64,000 nt of DNA from Pollenia angustigena (Eukaryota; Arthropoda; Insecta; Diptera; Polleniidae), in NCBI GenBank assembly GCA_930367215.1, contig OV884056.1:317470709-317534708 (forward strand), written 5' to 3'. The notes below the pieces were generated by a model. That model had not been told where the DNA came from. It saw only the letters and a list, made by a program, of their open reading frames with translations, and made no database searches. Of the stretch, positions 10,765 through 22,839 are shown piece after piece (position 1 is the first letter of the stretch; the number at the start of each line of letters is the position of its first letter). The position numbers and the translations under genes are program-made.

Positions 10765-11843
10765 CAGAGCTGTAAATGAAACATTATTTTTTATTTTAAA
10801 TCGTTACGAATTAGCTTAATTTTGATTTAATTCTTTTCACAGCAAAAAACAATTGAATGTAATTTGTATCAATTCAAACGAATTAGGCAGATATAAATTT
10901 CAATTCGTTTTCCAATTCAAATGAATTTGTAGAATGAGTTGCAATTCGTTTCCAATTCAAATGAATTTGTTAACGTAAATTGCAATTCATTTGAATTGAG
11001 TTTATTTTGAATTTATTCAAATAAATTGGAGCAATGAATTACAATTCAAATGAATGAAATCAAAAATGAGTTGAAATCAAAAATGAGTTGAAATCAATAA
11101 AATTCAAGAGCTGATCTAGGGGGAATAAGTAAAATTTACTATTTTTTATTGCAGTTGGCAGTTTTCAATACAAAAAGTAAACAAATTTTCCAATTGTAGT
11201 AAAAGTAGTAAGAATTTCGAGTAAACGAACACAGCTTTGACAGCAAAAAATTTTGTTGAGATTTTAAGTTGCTAAAATCTTTAATATTCGATTGAAAAAT
11301 TGTAGAAAAAGAAAATTTCCACGATATACAAATATAAGATTATTTAAACAAAAAATTATTGTTAAGCAAAAATGTTGGAAAAAATTAAAGTTTCTTTTAG
11401 CAAATAAACAAACTTTTTCCATTTTGATTGGATTTTCGCCTACACCTAATAATTTAATTCCTATTCTGACGCTACCTGACAATTCCATTCCAATACAAAA
11501 TCAAAATAAATTTCAATAAATTCAAATGAGTTGAAAATGAATTGCTAATTCTTTTTTCTAATTCATTTGAATTAATTCAACATCAATTCAAATGACTCTG
11601 TAAAATGAATTGCAATTCACTTTAACAAATTCATTTGAATTGGAAACGAATTGCATTTCACTTAACAAATTCATTTGAATTAAAAATGAATTGCAATTCA
11701 TTTTTACCAAATTCATTTGAATTGACTACAATTTCATTCAGTTCATATTTTTGTGTGAAAAGCATTAATTCAAAATTTGCTAATTCAGTACATGAATGAT
11801 TGGGCGTAATAATTCAAAAATTAATGATTCATTTACAGCTCTG
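10765..11843. mobile_element. hAT-type element with repeated subterminal motif
   Basis: Ends CAGAGCTGTAAATGAA and TTCATTTACAGCTCTG are perfect 16-bp complements. The 8-bp duplication ATGTGTAT is at 10757-10764 and 11844-11851. Both arms (about 10850-11100 and 11500-11800) hold many copies of AATTCATTTGAATT-like words in either orientation, like clustered transposase-binding sites. The centre has overlapping 74-75 codon frames on the two strands that resemble no known protein. Non-autonomous. Confidence 0.9.
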
Positions 11844-11851
11844 ATGTGTAT

Positions 11852-12687
11852 AAATAAGTATTTTTATTTGTTAATAAACAAACAACAATCAATTAAACAA
11901 ACAACTTTGCTTGCCATTTAAATAATTTAGAAATCATATTTTCCTTTAAATGGAAACAAAAATTAAAACTTCAAAAAAACACACTGTCTCTCCCTCTCTC
12001 TATCTATTGGGGTGTGACTGACTGACCATCATTCATTAATTAATTCTTTCTAGTGTTGCCAGTGAGATTTCGAGAAAGATACATTTTAGTTTCCAAAAAG
12101 ATACACTTTTCCCAAAAAGATACATTTTGAAAAAAATTGTAAGTCCATTTTCAACGTTTAACATTTATTAACATTACATTTTTATTTCATATTAAATGAA
12201 TATTAAAAAAGAAAATGATATTATATAAATTCATTTTTATATTTATTTAAGTCATAAATATTAGGTATGTAATTTTTAAAAATACAACAAGCAAACATTA
12301 ATATTAATTATATGTAACTATCTTTGGATTTTATCGAAACAAATTCATTTTTGTAAAAATTAATATACGATTTAAGGCGTCAAGATCATATAAATTTCCT
12401 GAAAATAAAAGATGTCCATATTTCCTCCGAACAACTTCGCACTACTTGTATTCCACGATTTAGGTGAATCGTATGTTGAAACTCCTTAATGCTTTGTTTC
12501 ACCATTATGAAAGCTGCTATTGTATAAGTATTGAGTCGGTTTCGATGATCAGTAGGGTGGTTACAAGAAATCAATGTTGGATTTTCCATCGGCGCAACTC
12601 CCTTATATGTGCCAATAGCATAGAAAATGCGATTGATAAAGTTTCAGCCCAATCGGACAACGCTAACATGTGCCTCTGAGAATAAAT
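11852..12687. other. AT-rich DNA with a hAT end fragment
   Basis: TAGTGTTGCCAGTGAGATTT at about 12053 resembles the CAGTGTTGCCAG end of the family at 46184 and 61316, followed by three AAAGATACA(C/T)TTT repeats. A 67-codon minus-strand frame at 12386-12589 was not recognised. Confidence 0.4.
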
Positions 12688-12913
12688 TAAGGAAAAACAG
12701 CGATTTTTCACTAAAATTAGTACTTCTTTGCCTTTATAACCGAAACCATTCATTCTAGGAACCTGAGTCGAGTCTTGTTTTATAGGAAATTTTATTCTTA
12801 TTAATTTTGATATTGATAGTTTTGTTCCTTATACCAATAGATAAAGTGATATTTAGAATTAATTAGGGACAAAGAAATATGAATTTTAGTGGAAAATCGT
12901 ATTTCTTTGTCCT
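12688..12913. repeat. Inverted repeat, about 45-bp arms
   Basis: Left arm about 12688-12734 (with TTTCACTAAAATTAGTACTT) pairs with right arm about 12866-12913. The right arm itself folds: GGACAAAGAAATA at 12867-12879 against TATTTCTTTGTCC at 12900-12912. Possibly an old MITE. Confidence 0.5.
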
Positions 12914-13004
12914 GTTTTTTAACATTTTTAGTTTTCGCACAATAATTATCACATACCTTGAGGCGGCATTTATGTACATATCAAACTTGTTTAACAATAC
13001 CGTA

Positions 13005-13215
13005 ATAACCATACATGCATTTAAAGAGTAGTCCATAAAGGATTTGGAGTACTCCAAAAGTACTCCAAATATATGGGTAAAAGGTGGTCCATTTAACATT
13101 ATGATGTCCTAGGAGGAGACCATATAACCCACCAAAGGAGTCCCTAAACTACTCCATGGAGTACTAAAGTGGGTTAGTTTTAAAAGTACTCCATGTTACT
13201 ACAGTATGGAGTAAA
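13005..13215. mobile_element. Second copy of TGCAAATAA-type MITE, inverted
   Basis: Shares the ACTCCATGGA, GGTGGTCCATTTAACATTA and GACCATATAACCCACC phrases with 3525-3822 in opposite orientation. Ends are degenerate. Confidence 0.55.
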
Positions 13216-13436
13216 CTTAAGGGGTAGTTTAAGCATTTTTTTTTTCATTTTTTACTAATTATGGTTTGTGCTGTAGTCTACCATTGCTATTTTTAAATAT
13301 ATTTACTTGGTATTTTTAATTTTTTTTACCTTTTTTCCACAAATTTCACAAACTTGCTTCTTCAGGAAATGTTTAAATTTTGATTTAATACTCTTTTGTT
13401 GATCAAGTGTGATATGTTTTATTTGTTAAAAAAAAA

Positions 13437-14725
13437 ACAAGTTAGAGTGCTATATTCGACTGTGCTAAATCTTTGATACCCTCCACCGACAGTTCGAATG
13501 TTTAAGGAGTAATGTCTGTATGATGTTATTATTATCTTAAACTGTGACGATTTGTTATTAATTATGGTTTTAGGCGACTAAACTGTTTTCCGGTAGTAGG
13601 GTTTATATGGGGCCTAGGGTAAATTATGGACCGATCATCACTAAATTTCACAACATCATTTCTAGTCCTTTAAAACTGTGACGTACCAATTTCTGTTATG
13701 ATAGCATTATTAATTATGGTTTTAGGTGTACTAAACTGTTTTCCGGGAGTAGGGTTTCTATGGGGCCTGGGCTAAATTATGTACCGATCTTCACGAAATT
13801 TCACAGTATCATTTATAGTCCTATAAAACTGTGACGAGCCAAAATTTGTTATGATTGCATTATTTTTTACGGTTTTAGGCGTACTTAACTGTTTTCCGGT
13901 AGTAGGGTTTATATGGGGCCTAAGGTAAGTTATGGACCGCTCGTCACGAAATTTCACAGGGTTATTTCTAGTCGTAAAAAACTGTGACGTACCAAATTTT
14001 GTTATGCTAGCGCTATTTTTTACGAGCTAAGGCGTACTAAACTGTTTTCCGGAAGTAGTGTTTATATGGGGCTTAGGGTAAACTATGGGCGGATCTTCAC
14101 GAAATTTAACAGCGTGATTTCCAGTCAAATAAAACAAATTTTGGCAAAATCTTATCTCATTCCGCGCCTTGTTCCAGCATTTATGTTATTTTTTGTAACA
14201 AAATTATAAATTTTTTTAGGTGGTGGTTCCACATTTTGATTCATTGCTCTGGGCCTACTAACCCGATTTTTCTGGATTTCAATCCCAAACTGCTTAGGAT
14301 AACTACAAGCAATTTGGCACCAAGTTTGTTTTTGATTTTGCCAAAATCTTATCTCATTCCGCGCCTTGATCCAGCATTTATGTTATTTTTTGTAACAAAA
14401 TTATCAATTTTTTTAGGTGGTGGTTCCACATTTTGATTCATAGCTCTGGTCACACTAAGCCGATTTTGCTGGATTTCAATCCCAAACTGCTTAGGATAAC
14501 TACAAGCAATTTGGCACCAAGTTTGTTCATTTCTTTTGAGTTGTTCGAAAGTGAGCGTGTTTTCAACAGACGGACAGACGGACATGGCTAAATCGGCTTA
14601 GAATTACTCAAGGACCCAGAATATATATACTTTATGGGGTCTGAGATGAATAATAAAAAAGTTTCACACGGAATGACAACTTAATATACCCTCTTCACAA
14701 CTAATTGTGGTGGAGGGTATAAAAA
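13437..14725 (+). mobile_element. Family 1 interspersed repeat, full-length copy
   Basis: Same start (ACAAGTTAGAGTGCTATATT), ATACCCTCCACC inner end and GGTGGAGGGTAT right end as the copy at 995-2364. It has four 153-bp units. A private 197-bp direct duplication follows (CAAAATCTTATCTCATTCC at 14145 and 14342), repeating the GGTGGTGGTTCCACATTTTG block. No protein-coding capacity. Confidence 0.75.
13460..14100 (+). repeat. 153-bp tandem repeat, four units
   Basis: TTTTCCGG anchors lie at 13586, 13739, 13892 and 14045, again exactly 153 bp apart, as in the copy near 1300-1925. Confidence 0.85.
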
Positions 14726-16751
14726 TCTAAATGCACCTGATCTACCACGTTCTACCCACGACAGATAAAAATACTCCCAATCCGGGTAGTTACACACATA
14801 GTGGCAGCATTGAAATTTTACTAAAAGTACGCCTAAAACTATGTGATGTTTACTTTCCACTTATCAGGGCGGCTCTTGAAATCGAAAACGCAAAAATTTT
14901 TAACGTCTGTTTTTTATTATAATTTCTGTTATAAAATAATTTTATGACAAATATTTCGCTATATTTAACGAAATTTTATAACAAAAATTATAAAAATTAG
15001 TTTTAAAGTGTATTAAAAACAACTTCCAAATCGTTGTGTTTGGCGTTTTCGATTTCTAGAACAGGCCTGAATAATTTTATTTTAGAAATCTTACTTGGCT
15101 CCTTCTTTTATGCAAGAAATTTTAAGTTGGCCAAAAGTTTTCAAATAAATAAATGTGTATGACGTCATAGCACTTCATTCATAACGTGGGTGTATGTGTA
15201 TTTATGGATGTTTGTATGTACGGGTTTTTATGGAATTATGTATTATTATGTGTTTATTTAATTTTTTGTTAACTATTTGAAAAAAGAAAAATATAAAAAC
15301 AACAAAAAAGTAGTTAAATAGCAAATTGTTTTATAAATAATTAAACGATTCATATTTATTCTCAAAATTTTTTGATTTTCTTTGTTTTTTTTTTTTTAAT
15401 TTTTTGTTTGTTATTTTTATAAAAATTTTTCTATTACTTACCCTTTTTTATGTTTCAATACTCCATTTAATTAAAAAGTCAAAAATTTAATTGATGTGTT
15501 TCTTTCAGTTTTTTTATTGTTGTTTTTTTTTTTATTTTTACAAATATAAATTTTAGTTTTGTTTGTTTTTATTGATTTTGTAAATTTAATCAATTTGTTA
15601 CACAGACATGTTGGTTTTTAATGTTTATTTTACTAAAAATTAAATATAGAAATACATAAATGTAAATAAAAATGTTTTTAAAGATATATTTTTTTTTCAT
15701 AACAAAAAGAAAAAAAAAACAAGTTTCAAAAGTTAAAATTAACTATTAGTTGGAAATTCTTTGGTGTTTTAACAGTGATAATTGAGTTTTATTTAAAAAA
15801 AAAGTTTAAACTTTTTAATTAGAGTAAATCAAGTAAAGAATTCTTTTTAAACAAATTAAATACAAATTAATGTATTTAATTTAGAATAAATTTATTTTCC
15901 TTCTTCACTTGAATTAGTCCTGGAAGATACACAAACAAAAGCGATTTTCTAATGAGCCTCTAGAAGATCGCTTTCGTTTAATTTGATTTTATCAAAAAAA
16001 AAACTTATACATTAGAATTAAATTTGTTGTTAAAAATCATAATAATAAAATTGTTTATGAAATGTTATTTATTCATCTAGCTGTTTTTTAAAAATAGATT
16101 TTTAACAGAATGCGTATACTAAAAATGTGAATGTTAATGAGAGATTATTGTATTATTTTTAATTTTATTATTATAATTTAGTTAGTAATGCACAGTTATA
16201 CATACATACACTGACTAAGAATATTTTTTGTTTCTTTGTTTGTAATCAATCAAAGTAATTTTGTAACAGAATTCAAACTGAAAGACAATGAATGATTTTG
16301 TTCTTGTGGATTTGTTTTCTTTGATGTTTGATTGAAAATACAATTTATTTATATTTATTTTCCTTTATATTAATATATTACAAGATAGATTTTATATAAT
16401 AAATGTGTTCTTAAAATGTATGTATGTGTGTGTGTGTGTTTCTTTTAATTATATGTTATACTTACATTTGTACGTTGCTATAATTAAATATACATGCATA
16501 CATATACTTATATGTGTATATGTTTTACACACAACCTCGCTTATTCATTAATTCATTCACCCACTCATTCATTAAACTCGCATACAAACATGCATTCATG
16601 TACTTTATTATGTATGACTAGGACTTATATTAAGATATAAATTATTAATACTAAATGTTTCATTTTTTGTGTCTGAATGTATTGCTATGTAAAATTTTTA
16701 ATTCTGATATAATGATGTAAATACATAACTATGTAAACAAATCATTGCATA
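14726..16751. other. AT-rich intergenic or intronic DNA
   Basis: Long A/T runs, a (GT)n tract near 16428-16440 and ATACATAC stretches near 16200 and 16490. No coding or RNA gene signal was seen. Confidence 0.5.
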
Positions 16752-17039
16752 GGAGGGCGGTTTGAAAAGATCTTTTAAAATTAAAAAAAAATTTGAATAT
16801 GATTTCTTAACATCTTGACGGAGTTGGCTTTGCTAACTTAATATAAAGTTAGTTTTCTTATGGTCAAAAAGCGATTATAAATTTCTATTTGCTTAAAAGT
16901 TCATATCGTCACCTAAAATGTAAAAGGCCGTAAGCGACAAAAAAATTCCAAAAAAAAAATTTTTTTTCTATTGGTTGTGATGTAATTAAACAAAATACAT
17001 TATAGTCAATAAAATTAATGTTTACAGACAGAAAAAAAA

Positions 17040-17365
17040 AAATACCAATGTTAAATTAACATGGCGAAATGTTGATTGAGAATCATAGGAAATTTTTGCA
17101 AATGAATGCCTTTTATTTAAATTTATCATTATTTCATATTAATTTTTAATTAAAAATATTAAAATAACTTTAAATCTCGTTTATTTAATATTATTCACTG
17201 TTAAAATAACATTGTTCAATATTGAATCCATAAAAAACTGTTTTATATTAAAACCAAAAGTTTATCTTGTTAAATTAACATGAATACATACATACTTAAG
17301 TATGTATGTATGTACATAATATGTATGTTTGTGTGTATGGACTCTATTTAAAATTATCATTGACT
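17040..17365 (-). mobile_element. Palindrome-motif repeat, uninterrupted copy
   Basis: Reverse-complement paralogue of the outer parts of 3478-4998, without the MITE or the foldback element. TGTTAAATTAACA occurs at about 17050 and 17270. It serves as the empty-site reference for both insertions. Confidence 0.65.
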
Positions 17366-18015
17366 TAAATAAATTTTAAATGGATAATTTTAAAATAACA
17401 TTGTTCAATATTGAAAACATTAAAAACCGGTTTTACTTGTTTTGTATAGAAAAAAACATCACCATGAAAGAAAAACATAAATTTTTTTATTTTCAAATTC
17501 CCGTATTCTTTTAGTTAAATAGTACATCAAGTTTTCAAAGTAGAATGATGACGAAAGCCACATCGGGCCATTCTGCTGATGCTTCTGTTAACAAAGGGGA
17601 ATACATATTAAGTAAAACATGTTTTACAGGGGTAAGAGTTTTGAATTATTCTTAAATAAATTCATATGTTGTCTCTGAAGCTTCTTCTCACTGTTACATC
17701 ACACTCAAACCAATTTGATTCTACGTGAAATTCACGTTGTTTCAACTTGTAATAACGTTCATTCAAGGTGTTTTGGATTGTTATTTCAATATAAATGACA
17801 TTTTGCGCTCACTTTACTGCAATGTTAAATTAACATGAATTATAGTTATTTTAAAAGAAAAAAATGTTGTTCGCAAGTTATTGTAAAATCATGTCAAATT
17901 AACATTGTTTTCGACGATTTTACATTGATTTTTTTCTGTTTTTAGGTGACGACACAAAACCGAAACTAATTACATAGATGCAATAAATACAAAATAAAAG
18001 GGAAACACAGAGAAC
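17366..18015. repeat. Further TGTTAAATTAACA-type repeat material
   Basis: Palindromic motifs recur at about 17822 and 17893. TCGTCACCTAAAA (about 16908) and TTTTTAGGTGACGA (about 17940) may be outer inverted ends. The part 17430-17560 resembles 24560-24730 and 32080-32230 (shared CCCGTATTC and AGTAGAATGATGACGAAA phrases). Confidence 0.45.
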
Positions 18016-18111
18016 ATATTGCACTGGTTGCTCTAAAGAGAGTTTTTTTTTGTCTCTGCTGAAAATTTTTAAATTTTGAGTTGACTCTCTTTAGAGGAAC
18101 CAGTGCGATAT
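18016..18111. mobile_element. Hairpin MITE, 28-bp arms
   Basis: ATATTGCACTGGTTGCTCTA... (18016-18043) pairs with the complement at 18084-18111 with two mismatches; the loop is about 40 nt. A solo GCACTGGTTGCG end is at about 18287. Confidence 0.65.
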
Positions 18112-19189
18112 GTATTTATCCTCAAATATGGCACGAGAGTGGCTAAGTCAGCCGATGTTTAACACTTTGCGAGTGCTTTACATTTAAAAGATCGGCCCAA
18201 TTGTGAATAAAAATTCCCCGGGAGCTTTTTCACATAAAATTTTATAAATATATAAAATTATTTATCAACCAACAGACGCTTACGCTACGCACTGGTTGCG
18301 GTTATATAAAAAAATATACGATAGAGAACAATTTAAAGTATCCCCCGTATTCACAAACGATTATTAAATTTAACAAACGTTTATTTAGGACAATTTTCAT
18401 AGTAAATTTGTTCTTTAAACCTTCATTATATTTAAATTTAGTTTTTTTTATGAATACAGGCATAAGAATACATCAGATAAATCCTAAAGTCGCACAGAGT
18501 TGATAAATAAAGTTTACCTGAATAGTATTAGCCGCGTTATTCAGTTGTAGAGAAAATAATGTTAATATTATCGATCCCTTTTCGCGAAATGATTGTAAGC
18601 GACATTCTGAAAAAAAATTATGATTGAAATTAAAATTTTATGGATTATCAATGTTTTCTAATGAACAAATTGACTAAATTTCTTTTAACGGCAGATATAT
18701 AAGGTGATCGAACGATTTGATCATTAGTCATATTCACCATTTGATCTTAAGCGCCAGTTAGTGGCAGATTTTGGGGGAAAAAAATTATTCTGGATTTTGT
18801 AAACGGCTAAGCAGGGTGCTTATTAAGGACTTGAGTTTAAGAGAGTTTAAGGTTAGGATTTGCGATCACAAAGGCCTCCAAGCATTCCCATAGTAGGGCT
18901 GCTAGGGTACTACAAAAATTAAAAACAATATAGAATTCTTAATTTTAGCGTGATTTGAGAAATTTGATTAGTGTAATGCTCTAGTCCAGTTTTACACGTA
19001 TTAAAGAAAGATCAAAAATTGACCACAAAAACACTTTTGATTTTAAGGATACATTTTAAAATTACAAAAAAGTCTTCTCCTGTTGGATTCGTGTTTTGGA
19101 GCTTATGATAATTTCGCAAAAAAGGGTCGTTAATTAAATACATATAACCAAAATATATAATTTTTGAATAATTTTTCTTCTCTCTTGCA
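18112..19189. other. Non-coding stretch
   Basis: AT-rich, with scattered frames under 60 codons. Nothing recognised. Confidence 0.4.
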
Positions 19190-19790
19190 TTGCTCTCACA
19201 CACAGGAGCGGTTGGTAATTGCATTGTTAGACATCCAGTGGTAAAGACCACCATAACGTTAGCCCTACCCGGCAGGTATTGACTCACTACTCTTTCTCAT
19301 CTGCTTTAATAAATTTCCCATCCTCCCTCCGGAGGATAGGAGGAGATAATAGTGCAGCCAATACCTGTTTTTCAGCAGAACCAAAATTGGTGGTCTTTAT
19401 TGAGCTTGTTCATGGCTGGCCAGAGATCCTTTCCTAGCACGACGGCAACGTGTGCCTTAAGACTTTTTTCCTAGACCGATTATTGCTGAAGGATTTATAC
19501 CCAAAATCGCAAGAACGGAGATCTTAAAAAGTCAGCATACATACCTAATTTTCCACCCACTTGTGGGGAAGTTGCGCCTGTTGGAGGATCCCCCTAGGTG
19601 CTGTTGTGCTAATAGCCAAAAATGCTTTCCTTAGGGGATTTAAGATAGCTCCAGCTCCTAAGACTAGAGCGTTGGTAATTTTATTTTTTTTCACCAGTGT
19701 TGTGACCACCGTTGAGTAAAGCCGACCCCGCAGGTACTGACATTAAACCCAATGCAGATGTTATAATAAATAATTTCTTTATGATTTCCA
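19190..19790. repeat. GC-richer block with direct repeats
   Basis: Base composition is more balanced than the surroundings. A motif GACCACC...CCGACCC(C)GCAGGTAYTGAC recurs at about 19247-19288 and 19708-19745, and CAATACCTG appears inverted at about 19359. Possibly an old transposon fragment; no domain was recognised. Confidence 0.35.
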
Positions 19791-20282
19791 ACATGATTAT
19801 CGAAAAATTTTATTTTTCGGCTGCTAATTTCATTCTAACAAGATTCTCAAAAGATAAAAACCCTAACACTTTTCGCTTAATTTGAAAATGGAAAGTATTT
19901 TAGGGCAAACGTCCATACACAGATCTATATAAATATGTATATATAAATCAACTAGCTGTTTGGTCTTGGTGCTGCTCAGGATTTTCCAAATAATAATTAA
20001 ATATTGGAGAATTTTGTTAATAACTTAATCCCAGCGCTAACTACCGGGTCAACAATTAGACAGGAAACTTATTTTTGTTTAATAACTATATTTATTTTTA
20101 AGTATATATATTGCGTAATTTTGTTAAACCTTTTTGTTTTTTCAAACAACACCTTAACATTAAAATAACTTTTCAAACTGCCCTCCTCTCAAGAGCGATA
20201 TAAGTTGTATGTCCTATACAACTTTTCAAACGACTTTTGGCTCTTATTAGAATCCAAAACCTAATTTTTCTCCACAAACATA
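19791..20282. other. AT-rich DNA, nothing recognised
   Basis: Apart from the inverted motif at 20169-20186, no signal was seen. Confidence 0.4.
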
Positions 20283-20662
20283 CCCAGCAGGAAAGCTCGG
20301 AAGACTTTAAATTTAAAATTTAAAATTTTTTGATTAATTACTATTCAATCATAGAAGGCCTCGGCTCTGCTATAAAAGATAAGATACACCTTCCACACTG
20401 ATTTCAATGAGAAGCGAGTAGAGATGGAGTACTATTTTTTGTATTGATTATTTTTTTTTTTTGCACAAGCAAAAGCAAAATAATAATTTTTTTTTTTATT
20501 CTGTTCCCTGCTAAAGAAGCGAGAGCGGAAGGCCTTCTCCGCAATGACAACGTGTGTAAAAAATATAAGAATATGGTATGAGCTAGCAGGCCTTGTATAT
20601 CCAAAAGAAGGAGTACAAAGGCCTTCTAGAAGGCATCCGAACTGCTTCTTTTTCCCGCTGGG
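20283..20662. mobile_element. MITE with CCCAGCRGGAAA ends, TA duplication
   Basis: CCCAGCAGGAAA at the left and TTTCCCGCTGGG at the right, flanked by TA at 20281-20282 and 20663-20664. AAGGCCTTC words recur inside. The terminal CCCAGC is shared with the element at 33119-33752. Confidence 0.6.
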
Positions 20663-20664
20663 TA

Positions 20665-21677
20665 CAGTTAAATACATACACAAACGCAGTATCTGATCCT
20701 CGAAATTATGAGTTCATGTGGAGATATGAAAAAGGCTTGTATAAACATACAAATGTTTGCAAGTCTGTATGTACACTAAACTACTGTTACTTAATGCTTA
20801 TGATAGTTTTTTATTACAAATATGATTAATACATGTACATATTTACATATGTATTAGTGTGTATGTGTGTGTTTGAGATTTTTAAATACATATACACAGA
20901 TTTATAGAGTATTTTATTATTAATTTATATAAAAAAGAATTGAAGGAACATTTTACAATCTGTTGAAATTTGAACTTGAACTTTATTTTGTATGTATGAC
21001 TATGTTTTTGCGTTTGTATGTGTGCGAATATATTTTTCTTTTCTTTTTGGAATGATTTTAATAAAAAATTTATAAATCCATTGGATTGTGATTATGTTTT
21101 TTTTTTGTTTCAACTGTTTGAGTTTTGTTGTGACAAATAGCAGGTACCAGATTATTACAAGATTTAACAGTGTTAATAAAATTACAAATAAATAAATAAA
21201 CATAACAATTTATGCAATACTTATATAGAAAACATATTTTAAAAAATAGAATAGATTATAACAATTGCAGCAAACTCTTTTAGTTTTGGTAATTTGTAGC
21301 TGTGATAAATTAATTTCGCTATCACAAGTTTCTAACAATAATTTTGTTCGAGTTGACTAAATAAATTTCTTTGACTAGATTAATAAATATAAAAAATTTG
21401 CATATGTGTGTGTGTGTGTGTTTGTAAGGGGGAAATTTTGCCAATGTTTGGGCGTAAAAACTCAATAATAAAGGTTAAAGAGCGGCACTAATGACAAACA
21501 CTTTATACAATTAATTTGAATAACACTGTGCAACACAGAAAAAAATAAAGGAGTTTTGCCTTTGAATTCTGGTAGAGGAGACCCATTGAAAATATACGTG
21601 CTTTGGCGTTTTGAAAGATCATAGCGGAATCTTATATGGTGTTTAAAATCCAATATATTGTTTCATGCGTTTGGGTA
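20665..21677. other. AT-rich DNA with GT microsatellite
   Basis: A (GT)n tract at about 21404-21422 and A/T homopolymers. No gene signal. Confidence 0.45.
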
Positions 21678-22839
21678 GAGCATAACGGCTCCGCGCAATA
21701 ACTCCCAGGTGCAATAAGTCCCAAGAACAAAATGAAATTAGATCCAAAAATTTTTCATACAAATGTGGGAGTAATTTCATTATGAAATAGCTCCCAGCCC
21801 TCTCGGTTTTATTTAATTTTTTTGAAAGTTATTTCATTTTTTGCCTGGCAGTTATTTTATAATGAAATAAAATCCAAATAAAATAAGTCCCCGAAAAAAT
21901 TAACGTGGAAGTTATTTAATTTTATTTTGGTTTTCGGTGTTATTTCATTTGCTGTGGGAGTTATTTCATTTTTTGTGGGAGTTTTTTCATTTTCAATTAT
22001 TTGCAATTTCTTAAAATTGTTTAAAATTTTAAACGGTATTTATAACGGGATATTTTAAACAATTTGCATATAATGACTTAAGTTAATCAAAGAAGAAAAG
22101 TTTGCTAATTGCAATTGCAGTGTCTTATGGTTACTGGCTATGCAGTGAAGCTTTAGTTAGCGAAGCAGGTGTTTGTTATACCATAGAGGAGAAAATCCTT
22201 GCGCCCGGCCGAAGGCCAGCTATGCAGAGAAGCTTAAGTTAGCGAAGCCGGTGTTTGTTATACCATAGAGTAGAAAATCCTTGCGCCCGGCCAAAGGCCG
22301 GCAATGCAGTAAAGCTTTAGTTAGCGAAGCCGGTGTTTGTTATACCATAGAGTAGAAAATCCTTGCGCCCGGCCGAAGGCCGGCTATGCAGAAAAGCTTT
22401 AGTTAGCGAAGCCGGTGTTTGTTATACCATAGAGTATAAAATCCTTGCGCCCGGCCGAAGGCCTGCTATGCAGAGAAGCTTTAGTTAGCGAAGCCGGTGT
22501 TTGCTTTAGTTAGCGAAACCGATGTTTGTTATACCATAGAGGAGGTAATCCTTGTACCCGGCGTGCTTAAACTGCAGGCAGTTGCCATTGCAGGAAGTCA
22601 GGATATTATAAAATGCCCCATTTGTTGTCAAAATGTCGAGGACTCAATGTTAGTTTTTTGGTAACCAAATATGTAAATATTCAAGTAAAACGAATACATA
22701 TATAATAAATTTCTTTGGAAGTTGTTTAATTTTTTTTGGGTCTTATTTCATTTCTTTTCGATGGACTGTTTTTAGAAGTTATTTCATTAATGTCTTTAGG
22801 AGTTATTTCATTATGAAATAACTCCCAAAAGTTGTGCTC
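21678..22839. mobile_element. TIR element carrying an 82-bp minisatellite
   Basis: Outer GAGCATAAC (21678) and GTTGTGCTC (22831-22839) are near-complements. AGTTATTTCAT, ATGAAATAACTCCC and related words crowd both arms. The centre holds the 82-bp repeat array. A relative at 59628-60412 shares the same AAATAACTCC arms and GGCCGAAGGCCGGC core but has about one unit. Non-autonomous; superfamily unknown. Confidence 0.6.
22141..22565 (+). repeat. 82-bp minisatellite, about five units
   Basis: TGCAG anchors lie at 22141, 22223, 22305, 22387 and 22469, each step exactly 82 bp. Each unit has GTTAGCGAAGCCGGTGTTTG, TTATACCATAGAG and the hairpin-forming GCCCGGCCGAAGGCCGGC. The last unit has a short internal duplication of the TTTAGTTAGCGAA part. 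Confidence 0.92.

Larger units (their letters stand above)
16752..20186. mobile_element. Possible 3.4-kb element bounded by 18-bp inverted repeats
   Basis: GGAGGGCGGTTTGAAAAG (16752-16769) and CTTTTCAAACTGCCCTCC (20169-20186) pair at 17 of 18 positions. G-rich words are rare here, so chance is unlikely, but no target duplication was found. The interval contains other repeats. Confidence 0.35.

Noticed and set aside
22141..22565. CRISPR-type repeat array
   Set aside because: Units are contiguous 82-bp tandem copies with no variable spacers, and the context is eukaryotic.
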